Source: Reticulitermes speratus (Eukaryota > Arthropoda > Insecta > Blattodea > Rhinotermitidae). From it: a stretch of 64,000 bases of DNA. This document shows, piece by piece, positions 39,501-43,434 of this stretch. A program made the position numbers and the translations under genes. Numbering within the stretch: the stretch's first letter is position 1; each line of letters starts with the position of its first letter. The notes beneath the pieces were generated by a model. That model saw only the letters and a program-made list of their open reading frames with translations. It had not been told where the DNA came from and ran no database searches. The stretch covers positions 30,272,033-30,336,032 of the forward strand of contig JAJKFL010000014.1 of NCBI GenBank assembly GCA_021186555.1. Direction: 5' to 3'.

Positions 39501-41735
39501 CTTGACACACAACCTCCATCTCCACAATCCATAACAAGCAGTGATTAAAATAAATACATAAACTTTTAGAATACACAAATTTATAAACTGTAAGACAATA
39601 TGTGTTGATAAACTTTCCATAATTGCACTCAATTATGCCATATGGTATAATACTCTGGGACAATTCTTATGTCAGTGACAAAAAGAAAGTTGTTGACAAC
39701 TACGGCATATTTGAAAAACAGAATGGTGCTGAGGGTTATTTAGAAAGTTCCATGTACATACTTCCTTTAGCCAGTGAATATATGCTGGCACTAACAACAT
39801 CTATAACAGAGAACCTTGACATGTTTGCGACAAACTCAGCGGTTCATACAGTCAATAAAATGCACAAACATGGTCTTCAGAGACCAGGAGCAAATCCTAC
39901 AGTCTACCACAAGCATGTTTACACTATTGGAATAAAACTGTATACAAAATCTCCTTCAAAATTAAATGTTTATCCACTAACAGTAAACAAGTTAAAATAA
40001 CATTGCATGAGTTCCTTATGACTAACTTCTTCTACTCTTGAAGAATTTATATCACTAGGAACTCAATGCCTGATTGCAACCAGGGTCTGACTCTTAAACA
40101 CCACATACAGATTTATGTCACATATTTGGATGTATACTACTGTATGCATAAGCATATAATCATGCACAGATAAAGTGTGAATATACATCTTTATTTATAA
40201 GGCAGAGTCAAAAAGTAAAGCGAATTTATTAATTAGTTCATGTACAACAACCTGTGACAAAGGCAAAGTTTATCATTTTTCAACAAAATCACCCCTATTT
40301 TAATGCATATTGTGTAGCAGTTCACAAGCCTTCAGATCCGACCTGCAAAGAAAGTTTTCGGTTGTGATCAAAGCCACTTATGCATTGCATCCTTAACTTC
40401 ATCATCACTGGCAAAGCTTCATCCACGCAAGGTTTCTTTTAGTGGCCCAAACACGTGATAATCCGATGAACCTAGGTCCAGACTATGTGGGGGGAGGGGC
40501 AGGGAGAAGATCAAATTTCAGCTGCCTGATTGCTTCAACAGTAGCTGCCACGGAATGTGGATGCGTGTTATTGTGGAGCAAAAGAATCCCCCTGGACAGC
40601 AAACCTCTGCACTTGTTATGATGCACTAATACAAAAAACGGACCACAGCTCGCTGCTGTACAACAGTGCAATTTGAAAGTGGTGCCGCCATCTTTAAAGA
40701 AGATTGCAAACAAACACAACACTAATTAAACCTCACACTGACACGTTGCGACTGCCTACTATGTAGTTATCGAGACAACCGCTAATTTTCACAGTGCGTC
40801 GACTGCAGAATCCCTATAGGCAAATTTACTTTACTTTTTGATTCACCCTCATACTTAATTTGTTGTAGGATATTTCTTCTTGCATGTCCTATCACCATAT
40901 TGGACTTTCCAGTATTCTCTTCAACGTGTGTACTGTAGTGCGATTTCTCTAACACACTTACTAGATAAGATCTATCACATGCACACACATACACACAACC
41001 AACACACTTACGTTTAAATAAGAAATATAAACCAACTATTACATGTGTACAGTCTAAGGATACTTGCTGATTTATGAATAAAATAATTCTTCTTAAGATT
41101 GCAAATTTCAAATTTTAATAAACAGAAGTTTTGGCAACTTGCAGAATCACATGACTGTAGCACATTACCTGTAACTTTACAAAAGGAACGGTTGGAATCA
41201 TATGCAGAAGTCACTTTCCTTTGGTTCCAAACTTGCTGGGTACTTATTATTTATGTTTGTAAACTCAGAAAATATTCACTCTTCAACCCCAAATATGAGA
41301 CTGCTGGTTCCTCTGAAATGTTTACACCTATTTACCAAACTACATGGCATCACATCTTACATGACAATAACCTTCACAGTCACTGACAGGATAAATTCTC
41401 AGTGAATGAAATACAGTGTCAATAAATATTTACCTGGTTTCTTACATGATTTTTCATGACCCAGCTGACCATGGTCATTACTTCCACAGGTATAGACTTC
41501 ACCATCTCCAGTAACAATGACAGTGTGGTAGTTACCACAAGCAACTGAAAGCACACAGAAGAGCAAAATAAGAGACTCGGTCATAAATCTACATTAACTA
41601 ATATAATCCACAAAACTCACTTTCTTTTATATTAGTTGCTTTGTTAAAATTCAGTTCCCGTGGTGATAAAATATGTTCTTCCTCAATGCCACCAAGCCCC
41701 AGCTCGCCATTCACAGTGTTACCCCAGCAAAACAT
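1755..41735 (-). CDS. Herc4: HERC4-type E3 ubiquitin ligase (RCC1 repeats + HECT), 18 exons, C-terminus missing
   Basis: The joined exons give a protein starting [16 protein letters not shown], followed by seven RCC1 blades (about residues 1-370, recurring CG..H and GQLG motifs), a helical linker, and the HECT N-lobe from about residue 660 ([21 protein letters not shown], [20 protein letters not shown]). This order and the close match along the whole length identify the small-HERC family member HERC4, which in other animals transfers ubiquitin from an E2 through a C-terminal cysteine and acts in the cytosol. Exons (high to low): 41735-41621, 41544-41434, 38650-38528, 37771-37652, 37145-36984, 34401-34250, 33114-32984, 29708-29459, 28987-28860, 26949-26781, 25238-25049, 23781-23675, 19569-19393, 13819-13733, 9485-9306, 8324-8147, 2685-2553, 1904-1755. 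All junctions have AG/GT and compatible phases. The last 150-170 residues, including the catalytic Cys, are not in the window. The linker is about 15-20 residues shorter than vertebrate HERC4 at the exon 13/14 join. Confidence 0.93.
2430..2510 (+). repeat. Retroposon 3'-end fragment with GATGATGG hairpin motif
   Basis: Contains TTGATGATGGCT ... AGCCAAAACATATTGGAA, a short hairpin followed by a conserved ACATATTGGAAT string and AAATAAATA tail. The same motif recurs at about 10050, 11190, 20170, 24750, 31620, 32100, 60630, 61460 and 63440. Confidence 0.5.
2553..2685 (-). CDS. Herc4: HERC4 exon 17 (HECT N-lobe)
   Basis: Encodes [20 protein letters not shown] then [20 protein letters not shown], the strongly conserved HECT core. 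Acceptor ATCTAG, donor GTAAGT, 133 bases. Confidence 0.94.
2949..4170 (-). mobile_element. mariner-family DNA transposon, defective
   Basis: Terminal inverted repeats share GTGTTCAGAAAGT(A/G)ATGCCTC at both ends and are flanked by TA (2947-2948 and 4171-4172). The minus strand holds a broken transposase: helix-turn-helix remnants, [15 protein letters not shown] (first catalytic Asp), ARPHTS (second), and the C-terminal end [20 protein letters not shown]. The 'YSPDLAPSD' segment with the third catalytic Asp is deleted, and several stops interrupt the frame. It lies in the intron between HERC4 exons 16 and 17. Confidence 0.85.
4771..7292. mobile_element. Tigger-like DNA transposon split by a LINE
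   Basis: The left end CAGTAAAAGCTGTTTTATAG and the right end (minus strand CAGTAAAAGCTGGTTTGTCT, ending 7292, next to TA) are inverted copies. About 160 bases of the left end are repeated at 44306-44470. No transposase was recognised inside; a LINE fragment occupies 4945-6560. Joining both ends into one element is inference. Confidence 0.55.
4945..6560 (+). mobile_element. Non-LTR retrotransposon (LINE family A), 5' truncated and internally deleted
   Basis: Encodes, over shifting frames, the region before RT ([28 protein letters not shown]), RT fingers and palm ([58 protein letters not shown]) and the C-terminal part ([33 protein letters not shown]). The RT active-site motif is cut: the frame reads LAYAD then stops and resumes beyond it, so about 80 residues around YADD are deleted. 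The 3' end (GGGAATTTCTTGACTAGCT...) matches a second fragment at 59.5 kb. Confidence 0.85.
8147..8324 (-). CDS. Herc4: HERC4 exon 16 (HECT N-lobe)
   Basis: Encodes [40 protein letters not shown] and MYHLIG, hallmark HECT N-lobe sequence. The correct donor is GTGAGT at 8146-8141 after CTCATTG, because the next exon then continues [12 protein letters not shown]; reading on past it gives a false ELCQVITH tail. 178 bases. Confidence 0.94.
8385..8760 (+). pseudogene. Tigger/pogo transposase fragment
   Basis: Encodes [32 protein letters not shown] then [18 protein letters not shown] and [15 protein letters not shown], matching the DDE domain of Tigger transposases (second Asp in FADNC). The first Asp region is degraded, and the third acidic residue segment (normally MQPLDLG) reads MPSMKTG. 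It is an inactive remnant in the intron between HERC4 exons 15 and 16. Confidence 0.75.
8845..8889. repeat. Perfect 20-bp palindrome with 5-base loop
   Basis: Arms 8845-8864 (AGTTTTGCTGAAGCCCGTGC) and 8870-8889 are exact complements; the loop is AAGCA. It falls in the tail of the Tigger transposase remnant, where the plus frame reads [13 protein letters not shown] on one arm. Confidence 0.85.
9306..9485 (-). CDS. Herc4: HERC4 exon 15 (HECT N-lobe)
   Basis: Encodes [20 protein letters not shown] then [12 protein letters not shown], the HECT N-lobe start ('VRRENIVGDAMEVLRKT..DYKKPLKV' in vertebrates). Acceptor GACAG, donor GTGTGA, 180 bases, phase 0. Confidence 0.92.
9960..10085 (-). repeat. 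Retroposon 3' end, minus-oriented
   Basis: Minus strand reads CCCTGATGATGGTGCAAAGG ... GGAACACGTTGGAATGCTAA, TAAAGAGGGTGCCTTCTACA. The same order appears at 11190-11290 on the plus strand, so the two copies point outwards. Confidence 0.6.
10240..11035 (+). mobile_element. Decayed Tigger-type element (C-terminal coding and right end)
   Basis: The plus strand carries '[15 protein letters not shown]'-like sequence typical of the C-terminal half of Tigger transposases, an acidic decayed tail, and a right terminus (minus strand CAGGTATGGGATCTTTTATC, ending near 11033) of Tigger type. No left terminus was found. Confidence 0.45.
11185..11295 (+). repeat. Retroposon 3' end, plus-oriented
   Basis: Reads CTGATGATGGTCC-AAAA-GGACCAGAAC (a perfect 6-bp hairpin), then ATGTTGGAATACAAATAAAG and AGGGTGACATCTACACACAT. 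Closely related to the inverted copy at 9960-10085. Confidence 0.65.
11768..12852. promoter_or_regulatory. Six 15-bp repeats at the ends of the pogo-type element
   Basis: CGAATCTAATGCGCA at 11768-11782, CGAATCTAATACGCA at 11785-11799, CGATTCTAATCCGCA at 11844-11858, CGAATCTAATCCGCA at 12771-12785, CGAATCTAATACGCA at 12788-12802, and the inverted copy of the first at 12838-12852. Repeated subterminal motifs are typical transposase-binding sites; binding by the element's own ORF is inference. Confidence 0.75.
12077..12667 (+). CDS. Pogo-derived DNA-binding protein (196 aa, no catalytic domain)
   Basis: The start is ATG at 12077 ([20 protein letters not shown]); a GTG 39 bases upstream is in frame but not a eukaryotic start. 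Residues about 10-55 form a helix-turn-helix of CENP-B/pogo type ([35 protein letters not shown]); residues about 65-135 form the second DNA-binding unit ([14 protein letters not shown] [40 protein letters not shown]). The frame then passes directly into an acidic tail ([20 protein letters not shown] ... DDGESDE). Full pogo/POGK-type transposases are about 450-550 residues with a DDE domain between these parts, so this looks like an in-frame internal deletion. It has no stops or frameshifts. It could be a non-autonomous element's repressor-like product, or simply recent decay not yet visible. Confidence 0.75.
   Translation: MEEGHLKSKRLSYTAKFKREVIRCAEENGNRKAAAIFGVNESNVRLWRKHKAAISGCEASRRKFTGPKKGRFPEIDNAVFTFFQERRKTGLFVSYDLLREEAIKKARSLNIPRSRFKASKGWAIRFMRRMGLALRRRTTICQKLPKDFEQKLLNYQQLSSEDDIIWEDDVEDKDDSDWVESTDNDSVMSDDGESDE
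13286..13573 (+). mobile_element. tRNA-derived SINE, complete, with 13-bp target duplication
   Basis: The head resembles a tRNA: A box TAGCGTAGTTGGTATAGC and B box GGATCGAATCC. A unique body follows (GGCCCTGGGGCCCACCCAGC, TGGGGTTAAAGAAAGAGTAG) and a tail of TTTACC repeats. The flanks carry an exact direct repeat, ACTATGCAACATT, at 13273-13285 and 13574-13586, showing LINE-type target-primed insertion. The structure resembles termite SINEs such as Talua, from memory only. It lies in the intron between HERC4 exons 14 and 15, about 160 bases from exon 14. Confidence 0.88.
13733..13819 (-). CDS. Herc4: HERC4 exon 14 (entry to HECT)
   Basis: A short exon, 87 bases, encoding [20 protein letters not shown] then LLQTDQSFQ; vertebrate HERC4 has 'TYPFVFDAQAKTTLLQTD'. 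Acceptor TTCCAG, donor GTGAGT. The join with exon 13 skips a 15-20 residue segment of vertebrate HERC4, so either a small phase-0 exon has been missed in the 5.6-kb intron or the insect linker is shorter. Confidence 0.88.
14010..14850 (-). mobile_element. mariner-family transposon remnant
   Basis: The minus strand encodes a broken transposase: [20 protein letters not shown] then [10 protein letters not shown] and [13 protein letters not shown] (N-terminal DNA-binding part), later [19 protein letters not shown] (third catalytic Asp). The middle is missing and the frame is interrupted. Termini were not defined. Confidence 0.75.
15060..15960 (-). mobile_element. RTE-like LINE fragment (family C)
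   Basis: The minus strand encodes RT palm to C-terminus with stops: [91 protein letters not shown]. The YADD region reads '[12 protein letters not shown]'-like and is shifted. This is the typical order of RTE-clade elements of arthropods. Confidence 0.8.
16632..16786. repeat. Near-perfect 76-bp hairpin, 3-base loop
   Basis: Arms 16632-16707 and 16711-16786 are complementary with three mismatches; the loop is CCC. The arms begin GTATAGACAATGTTTTTCAC. No protein is encoded. It may be a foldback MITE or an RNA hairpin precursor. Confidence 0.88.
16800..17715 (+). pseudogene. piggyBac-like transposase remnant (tentative)
   Basis: Decayed frames contain [20 protein letters not shown] then [15 protein letters not shown], similar to the 'P.K...GIK....D..TSY..N' region of piggyBac transposases. 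Further on come [14 protein letters not shown] and a C-terminal [10 protein letters not shown] ... [10 protein letters not shown] segment recalling the cysteine-rich tail. Several stops are present. The similarity is weak and other families are possible. Confidence 0.4.
17842..18210. repeat. Imperfect inverted repeat with a third partial copy
   Basis: CTAGAAGATTCAAGTCTTC at 17842 is exactly complementary to 18035-18053, and the arms continue imperfectly for about 90 bases each to a GGAGGCA centre. Bases 18149-18210 repeat the right arm again (CAACTATTTACCAGTCAGCA, AGAAGACTTGAATCT). Confidence 0.7.
18211..19392. other. HERC4 intron 13 sequence, nothing recognised
   Basis: AT-rich intron between exons 13 and 14 holding an A-rich run near 18711-18740 and no recognisable gene or transposon protein on either strand. 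Confidence 0.5.
19393..19569 (-). CDS. Herc4: HERC4 exon 13 (linker)
   Basis: Encodes [17 protein letters not shown] then [20 protein letters not shown], matching the HERC4 segment 'DKFYIHEVQELIDIRNDYINW'. Acceptor GATGCAG, donor GTTAGT (a weaker donor). 177 bases, phase 0 at both ends. Confidence 0.86.
19570..20349. other. HERC4 intron 12 sequence with one retroposon motif
   Basis: No gene seen. A minus-oriented CCTGATGATGACCT ... GATCAAAACATGTT motif lies at about 20158-20194. Confidence 0.5.
20350..21120. mobile_element. Tigger-type non-autonomous transposon
   Basis: The left terminus CAGGCAGTCCCCAATTTTCG (next to TA at 20348-20349) and the right terminus (minus strand CTGGTGGTCCTCGACTTTCG) are inverted copies, as are the inner GTACATAATT/GTACATTATA segments. 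No transposase is recognisable. The right-hand TA has mutated to TG. Confidence 0.75.
21132..22405 (-). mobile_element. piggyBac-type non-autonomous element
   Basis: Flanked by TTAA at 21128-21131 and 22406-22409, with inverted termini CCTTTAAGAGCCG and CCTTTAAAAGCCG. Inside, the minus strand has a start codon at 21840 and a short transposase-like N-terminus ([20 protein letters not shown]) that stops at 21760. The rest of the transposase is absent. A tRNA-type SINE fragment (21490-21560) is inserted in it. Confidence 0.75.
21490..21560 (-). mobile_element. tRNA-derived SINE fragment inside the piggyBac element
   Basis: The minus strand has B box GGTTCGGTTCCC (21501-21512) and an upstream A-box-like TAGAACAGTGAATAAG. 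The spacing and sequence match the SINE head at 37400-37500 (AAGTTATA ... AATCAGGGTT in both). Too decayed to be a functional tRNA gene. Confidence 0.55.
22406..23674. other. HERC4 intron 12 sequence, nothing recognised
   Basis: AT-rich intron up to exon 12. No splice-flanked coding segment or transposon protein recognised. Confidence 0.5.
23675..23781 (-). CDS. Herc4: HERC4 exon 12 (linker)
   Basis: Encodes [20 protein letters not shown] then [14 protein letters not shown], matching 'NWWSVLEPPLFLKIVELFKEVV' of HERC4. Donor GTAAGA, 107 bases, ending in phase 0. Confidence 0.88.
23881..24008. repeat. Compound palindrome with ACACGGCGTCGTGT centre
   Basis: The inner arms AAATCTGTGGTCTTTTGGGTAA and the complement of ATTACCAAAAAGACTACAGATTT surround ACACGGCGTCGTGT. 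The outer arms AAGATTCTTAAGA (23881) and TCTTAAGAATCTTA (23995) are also complementary. The nested symmetry suggests a small foldback element. Confidence 0.7.
24032..24062. repeat. (TG)n microsatellite
   Basis: About 15 TG units directly after the palindrome at 23881-24008. Confidence 0.9.
24740..24800 (+). repeat. Retroposon 3'-end motif
   Basis: CCTGATGATGACC-AACAGA-GGTTGAAAC then ACATTATAATAATAA; same hairpin-plus-GAAAC layout as the other copies. Confidence 0.5.
25049..25238 (-). CDS. Herc4: HERC4 exon 11 (linker)
   Basis: Encodes [20 protein letters not shown] then [15 protein letters not shown] and [17 protein letters not shown], matching the HERC4 'PDVEALRFYLTLPE' region. Acceptor TTTGTAG, donor GTGTGT, 190 bases. 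Confidence 0.9.
25978..26692 (+). mobile_element. Tigger-type non-autonomous transposon
   Basis: Both ends begin CAGTGAAACYTCTAT and continue to ATYGTTC in inverted orientation, flanked by TA (25976-25977, 26693-26694). Plus-strand remnants such as [12 protein letters not shown] recall the N-terminal helix-turn-helix of Tigger transposases. It ends about 90 bases from HERC4 exon 10. Confidence 0.75.
26781..26949 (-). CDS. Herc4: HERC4 exon 10 (linker)
   Basis: Encodes [20 protein letters not shown] and [15 protein letters not shown], aligning with the 'FSSSGCLNGSFL..NDDHY' segment of HERC4. The acceptor splits a serine codon shared with exon 9. Donor GTAAGT, 169 bases. Confidence 0.88.
26950..27679. 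other. HERC4 intron 9 sequence, nothing recognised
   Basis: Between exon 10 and the mariner at 27.7 kb; no feature supported. Confidence 0.45.
27690..28560 (-). mobile_element. mariner-family transposon, internally deleted (lineage 2)
   Basis: The minus strand encodes the N-terminal half ([27 protein letters not shown]) and [20 protein letters not shown] up to ITGDEMWV (first catalytic Asp). The frame then passes to a C-terminal end ([17 protein letters not shown]), so the second and third catalytic Asp region is missing. The 5' leader (GAGTAGAGTCTGC, TTGAGTGACGTCTC, ACAAGTGTATGTTGTT) is shared with the copy at 57.8 kb. Confidence 0.8.
28860..28987 (-). CDS. Herc4: HERC4 exon 9 (start of linker)
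   Basis: Encodes [20 protein letters not shown] then [20 protein letters not shown], matching the 'PPDDFR' segment that follows the propeller in HERC4. Acceptor TTTTCAG, donor GTACTT, 128 bases. Confidence 0.88.
29459..29708 (-). CDS. Herc4: HERC4 exon 8 (RCC1 blade 7)
   Basis: Encodes [30 protein letters not shown] and [16 protein letters not shown], the last RCC1 blade. The acceptor CAG just above 29708 sits at the edge of a 104-bp tandem duplication, so a second copy of the same acceptor lies at about 29813. Using that copy would add 104 bases and shift the frame. The donor is GTAAGC. 250 bases. Confidence 0.9.
29705..29912. repeat. 104-bp tandem duplication across the HERC4 exon 8 acceptor
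   Basis: Bases 29705-29808 and 29809-29912 are nearly identical (about five differences). Each copy carries the acceptor CTTGTTTCAG-GCGG (minus strand). The copy next to the RCC1-coding sequence (29708) keeps the reading frame; the distal copy would add 104 bases and shift it. Confidence 0.88.
30508..30543. repeat. (AAT)12 microsatellite
   Basis: Twelve uninterrupted AAT units next to a SINE fragment. Confidence 0.95.
30545..30700 (+). mobile_element. tRNA-derived SINE fragment
   Basis: A-box-like TATGGCTAAGGCAGC, B-box-like CGGGTTCAATCAC, then GGTTTTTCTCCCAGTACTTC, a body segment common in arthropod tRNA SINEs. The preceding AAT run lies on the head side, so it is not its tail. Confidence 0.6.
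30720..31500. other. HERC4 intron 7 sequence, nothing recognised
   Basis: No coding or transposon signal supported in this stretch. Confidence 0.45.
31544..32193. repeat. Large inverted repeat, 250-bp arms, retroposon 3' ends pointing outwards
   Basis: Arms 31544-31792 and 31944-32193 are strongly similar inverted copies with a 151-bp spacer. Each arm has, reading outwards, AACCCC-TGATGA-type sequence, a short hairpin, GAAA, then GTAGGGTTATTGGACATGCT, AAATAAAGTGCATTTGTTGG. A 13-base direct repeat ATATAAACAGCAA lies at 31503-31515 and 32190-32202. No protein is encoded. Confidence 0.85.
32203..32983. other. HERC4 intron 7 sequence, nothing recognised
   Basis: From the inverted repeat to exon 7; no feature supported. 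Confidence 0.45.
32984..33114 (-). CDS. Herc4: HERC4 exon 7 (RCC1 blade 6)
   Basis: Encodes [39 protein letters not shown], matching the HERC4 'GGVFTFGAGGYGQLGH' blade. Acceptor TTCTAG, donor GTAAGG. 131 bases; the last two bases (AA) join G of exon 8 to give the lysine of CGKRHT. Confidence 0.92.
33115..34249. other. HERC4 intron 6 sequence, nothing recognised
   Basis: Between exons 6 and 7; AT-rich, no feature supported. Confidence 0.5.
34250..34401 (-). CDS. Herc4: HERC4 exon 6 (RCC1 blade 5)
   Basis: Encodes [20 protein letters not shown] then [20 protein letters not shown], an RCC1 blade with the GQLGL and ACGED motifs. Acceptor TTTTAG, donor GTATAC, 152 bases, ending in phase 0. Confidence 0.92.
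34902..35893 (+). mobile_element. Pogo-type element 2, decayed
   Basis: Flanked by TA (34900-34901, 35894-35895). The termini CCATATTTACTCAAAAGCAAGA and CCATATTTACCAGAATGCAAGA are inverted copies resembling those of the element at 11757. The plus strand keeps only an acidic C-terminal tail ([19 protein letters not shown], stop), the same kind of tail as in the intact ORF at 12077-12667. The N-terminal DNA-binding part is gone. Confidence 0.7.
35999..36774 (-). mobile_element. mariner-family transposon, defective (lineage 3)
   Basis: Termini GAAGGGCCATTCACAAGTGA and (inverted) CAAAGGTCATTCATCAGTGA lie inside TA dinucleotides (35997-35998, 36775-36776). The minus strand has [20 protein letters not shown], then [19 protein letters not shown] with the third catalytic Asp retained. 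Many stops. Confidence 0.85.
36984..37145 (-). CDS. Herc4: HERC4 exon 5 (RCC1 blade 4)
   Basis: Encodes [19 protein letters not shown] and [20 protein letters not shown], an RCC1 blade very close to the HERC4 'LLGIPFMQVAAGGAHSF' region. Acceptor TTTTCAG, donor GTAAAC, 162 bases. Confidence 0.92.
37400..37500 (-). mobile_element. tRNA-derived SINE fragment
   Basis: The minus strand reads TATAGTGGCTAAGTTATAGG (A-box region) and AATCAGGGTTAATTTCC (decayed B box), then GATGTTTTTCTC. Related to the fragment at 21490-21560. Confidence 0.5.
37652..37771 (-). CDS. Herc4: HERC4 exon 4 (RCC1 blade 3)
   Basis: Encodes a divergent stretch ([20 protein letters not shown]) followed by the conserved [13 protein letters not shown], which matches the CGYYHSLAL segment of HERC4. 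Acceptor TTTCAG, donor GTAAGT, 120 bases. Confidence 0.88.
37870..37995 (+). mobile_element. tRNA-derived SINE fragment
   Basis: GCAGTGCAGTGGTTCATC (A-box-like), a middle matching the B-box spacing, then GGTTTTTCTGCCCTTCTAGG, the same body segment as at 30.6 kb. Decayed. Confidence 0.5.
38528..38650 (-). CDS. Herc4: HERC4 exon 3 (RCC1 blade 2-3)
   Basis: Encodes [19 protein letters not shown] then [13 protein letters not shown], an RCC1 blade. Acceptor TGTTACAG follows a T-rich tract; the donor is GTGAGT. 123 bases, phase preserved. Confidence 0.9.
38651..39600. other. HERC4 intron 2 sequence with short retroposon motifs
   Basis: No gene seen. A CTCTGAAGATGTAGGCAGTAGG ... AAAATGTTGG segment at about 39137-39180 resembles one at 34674-34716; both look like ends of a short retroposon family. 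Confidence 0.45.
39625..40000 (+). pseudogene. LINE family B reverse-transcriptase C-terminus fragment
   Basis: Encodes [51 protein letters not shown] and [20 protein letters not shown], the same segment order as the C-terminal part of the LINE in the tolloid intron ([10 protein letters not shown] ... [15 protein letters not shown]). Frame mostly open for 125 residues but very divergent. Confidence 0.7.
40200..40851 (-). mobile_element. mariner-family transposon, internally deleted (lineage 4)
   Basis: Termini AGGCAGAGTCAAAAAGTAAAG and inverted TGAGGGTGAATCAAAAAGTAAAG lie inside TA (40198-40199, 40852-40853). The minus strand encodes [20 protein letters not shown] (second catalytic position, normally DNARPH, here NNTHPH) and [16 protein letters not shown] (third Asp). 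The N-terminal half is absent. Confidence 0.85.
40852..41433. other. HERC4 intron 2 sequence, nothing recognised
   Basis: No feature supported between the mariner and exon 2. Confidence 0.45.
41434..41544 (-). CDS. Herc4: HERC4 exon 2 (RCC1 blade 1-2)
   Basis: Encodes [20 protein letters not shown] followed by [17 protein letters not shown], a standard RCC1 blade with the conserved CG..H and GQLGH motifs. The acceptor TTTCAG and donor GTAAAT are visible. 111 bases, phase 1 to phase 1. Confidence 0.9.
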
Positions 41736-41813
41736 GTCATCTAATTCGATCTCGGAAGAAAAATCTTCCGTCCACTCAGTATTGGAATATTAAACTTTCC
41801 ACCATAAACTGCC
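41621..41813 (-). CDS. Herc4: HERC4 exon 1 (start codon, RCC1 blade 1)
   Basis: The start is ATG at 41735, giving [16 protein letters not shown], which aligns with the N-terminus of animal HERC4. An in-frame TAA lies 19 codons upstream, so no longer start is possible on this exon. The base at -3 is G. A pyrimidine-rich acceptor ending CCTCAG just above 41813 suggests an upstream noncoding exon. The donor is GTGAGT at 41620-41615. Coding part 41735-41621, ending in phase 1. Confidence 0.88.
41711..41805 (-). promoter_or_regulatory. Two short upstream ORFs in the HERC4 leader
   Basis: Two 10-codon ORFs (stop included) precede or overlap the HERC4 start. The first runs from ATG at 41805 to TGA at 41776. 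The second runs from ATG at 41740 to TGA at 41711, beginning five bases before the main ATG and overlapping it in another frame. Such ORFs commonly reduce translation of the main frame; that effect here is inference. Confidence 0.45.
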
Positions 41814-42430
41814 CTGAGGAAAGAAAAACATTATAGCCGGTAATCTGCCAACAAGCACATTACCCACATTGGAATTATTTAACCTAAAAATTAAATGGCA
41901 AAGTCTTTCACATGACCAAAATACTTCGACACAGATTTAAAGTGATATGCTTTCCATTCGTCATGAACTCACTGTTTTTACCACCAAATGACGTTTCAAA
42001 ATATTACAAAACAAAATGTACACTACACCTGTACAGCTCAGTAATCTCTAATAAACTTGCGAACCACTATTCTCACTCATGCTTACAAGAGAACAGTTCT
42101 GCATTAAGATCCTTCAATATTAATCATATATATCTGCAGGCATTAAAGCGAGAGCCGAAAACGAAAATACTGTACAATACAAATTTCCTTCCACCACCGA
42201 AATAAGATGACGTAACGTCGTTTCTTCCATGGGGGTTCCGTCATCTGTGGTAACGGATTGGTTGCAGGCATACTAGATAATCTGTGGTCGCAGGCACAGA
42301 TTATCTAGTATAGGTCGCAGTAATGGGCAGACAAAGTTTTGCGCTCATGTTTGTGCGGAAATGGGCCATCGTCAGGTAATACATAATATCCAGATATTCT
42401 AAGAAGAATTACTGGGCTATGCTGTTTGAA
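41814..42430 (-). promoter_or_regulatory. HERC4 upstream region, probable promoter and 5' leader
   Basis: Bases upstream of the first recognised HERC4 exon. No TATA box is evident. A near-palindromic CRE-like sequence (TGACGTAACGTC, about 42209-42220) and a 17-bp perfect hairpin (42270-42311) lie here. The sequence is locally richer in CG dinucleotides than its surroundings. A GTAAGC near 42079 could be the donor of a noncoding first exon. Placement is inferred from gene position only. Confidence 0.35.
42270..42311. repeat. Perfect 17-bp inverted repeat upstream of HERC4
   Basis: Arms ATACTAGATAATCTGTG (42270-42286) and its exact complement (42295-42311) are separated by 8 bases, GTCGCAGG. 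The loop sequence GGTCGCAG recurs just after the right arm and a variant (GGTTGCAG) just before the left arm. It may be a DNA-level protein site or a small transposon footprint. Confidence 0.8.
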
Positions 42431-42799
42431 TTTAATGAGATCTCATTTTACAATTACCATTTTTATATTGAAGTCAAATTTAGGGTGTATATAGAGATCG
42501 GTTATATTTTAGTCTTTGATGGAAAGTAGTTAAGGGAATTGTTTGTTCTCCGATTAATCTGTAAATTTGAACCGTTGTAATCAGTGTACGTGCTGACAGA
42601 TGAAGAGTGCGTTGGAGGAGGCTTGGATTTATATGATCTTGAACGGAGATAAGTTGAGGGTTCTTTATTCGTAAGCAGTTTTTAGACAAAATACGTGGTA
42701 TTTAGGTTAGGTGCTGACTGGATGATCATTACGTTTTGGTCGAAAGTACGCCAATATTTAGGGCTTGAGTTTAACCGAGGCAGAAGTCATGCACAATTT

Positions 42800-43110
42800 C
42801 TTCATTAAAAAATAAAAACTCATGCGGTTATGGTGGTTTATCTAATAAAATATTAAAATTATGTGGTAGCCGTATTTCTAAACCTTTCACATCTATAACA
42901 AATCATTGTCGTCTGGTATCTGTTCGGAGCGTCTAAAGTATGTTATCATTGTACCCTGTTTTAAGAAAGGTGAAAAATCACAAATATCAAATTACAGACC
43001 CATATCATTATTGACTGGTTTTTCGAAAATATTTGAATTGCTCATTTTCCAGAGGTTAAAACACCATCTAGTAAGTAACAATATTTTGGTCTTGGCTTTG
43101 GAATAGCATA
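42800..43110 (+). pseudogene. LINE family B reverse-transcriptase fragment
   Basis: Decayed RT: GGLSNKILKLCGSRISKPFT, ICSERLKYVIIVPCFKKGEK and [20 protein letters not shown]. Corresponds to fingers/palm of the LINEs at 50462-51019 and 63590-64000. Stops and truncation follow. Confidence 0.75.
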
Positions 43111-43434
43111 TCTTGACAGAGGTTTTCTATAGTTTTCCTCCAAAACTCTGGGACAACTGTGGGGTATAACATCCACGAATCTTCTAACCATGTGGCACCT
43201 ATCATCACATATACCTATACGACAGGTATAGCCAATGGTCTCTCGTGGCTTTTATTATGAAGCCCCCATTTAAATTCTGGTCTGCTGCATATCACACGGC
43301 ATTTAATTCTAGCACCAAAGGGCTAAACTAATGTAGGCATCATTTCCTTTCAAACATTCATACTTTTCTATAAACTACATGACATCACTCCCAGGGTTTG
43401 GGACAAGAGATAGAATAAAAAAATCTTAACTAAA

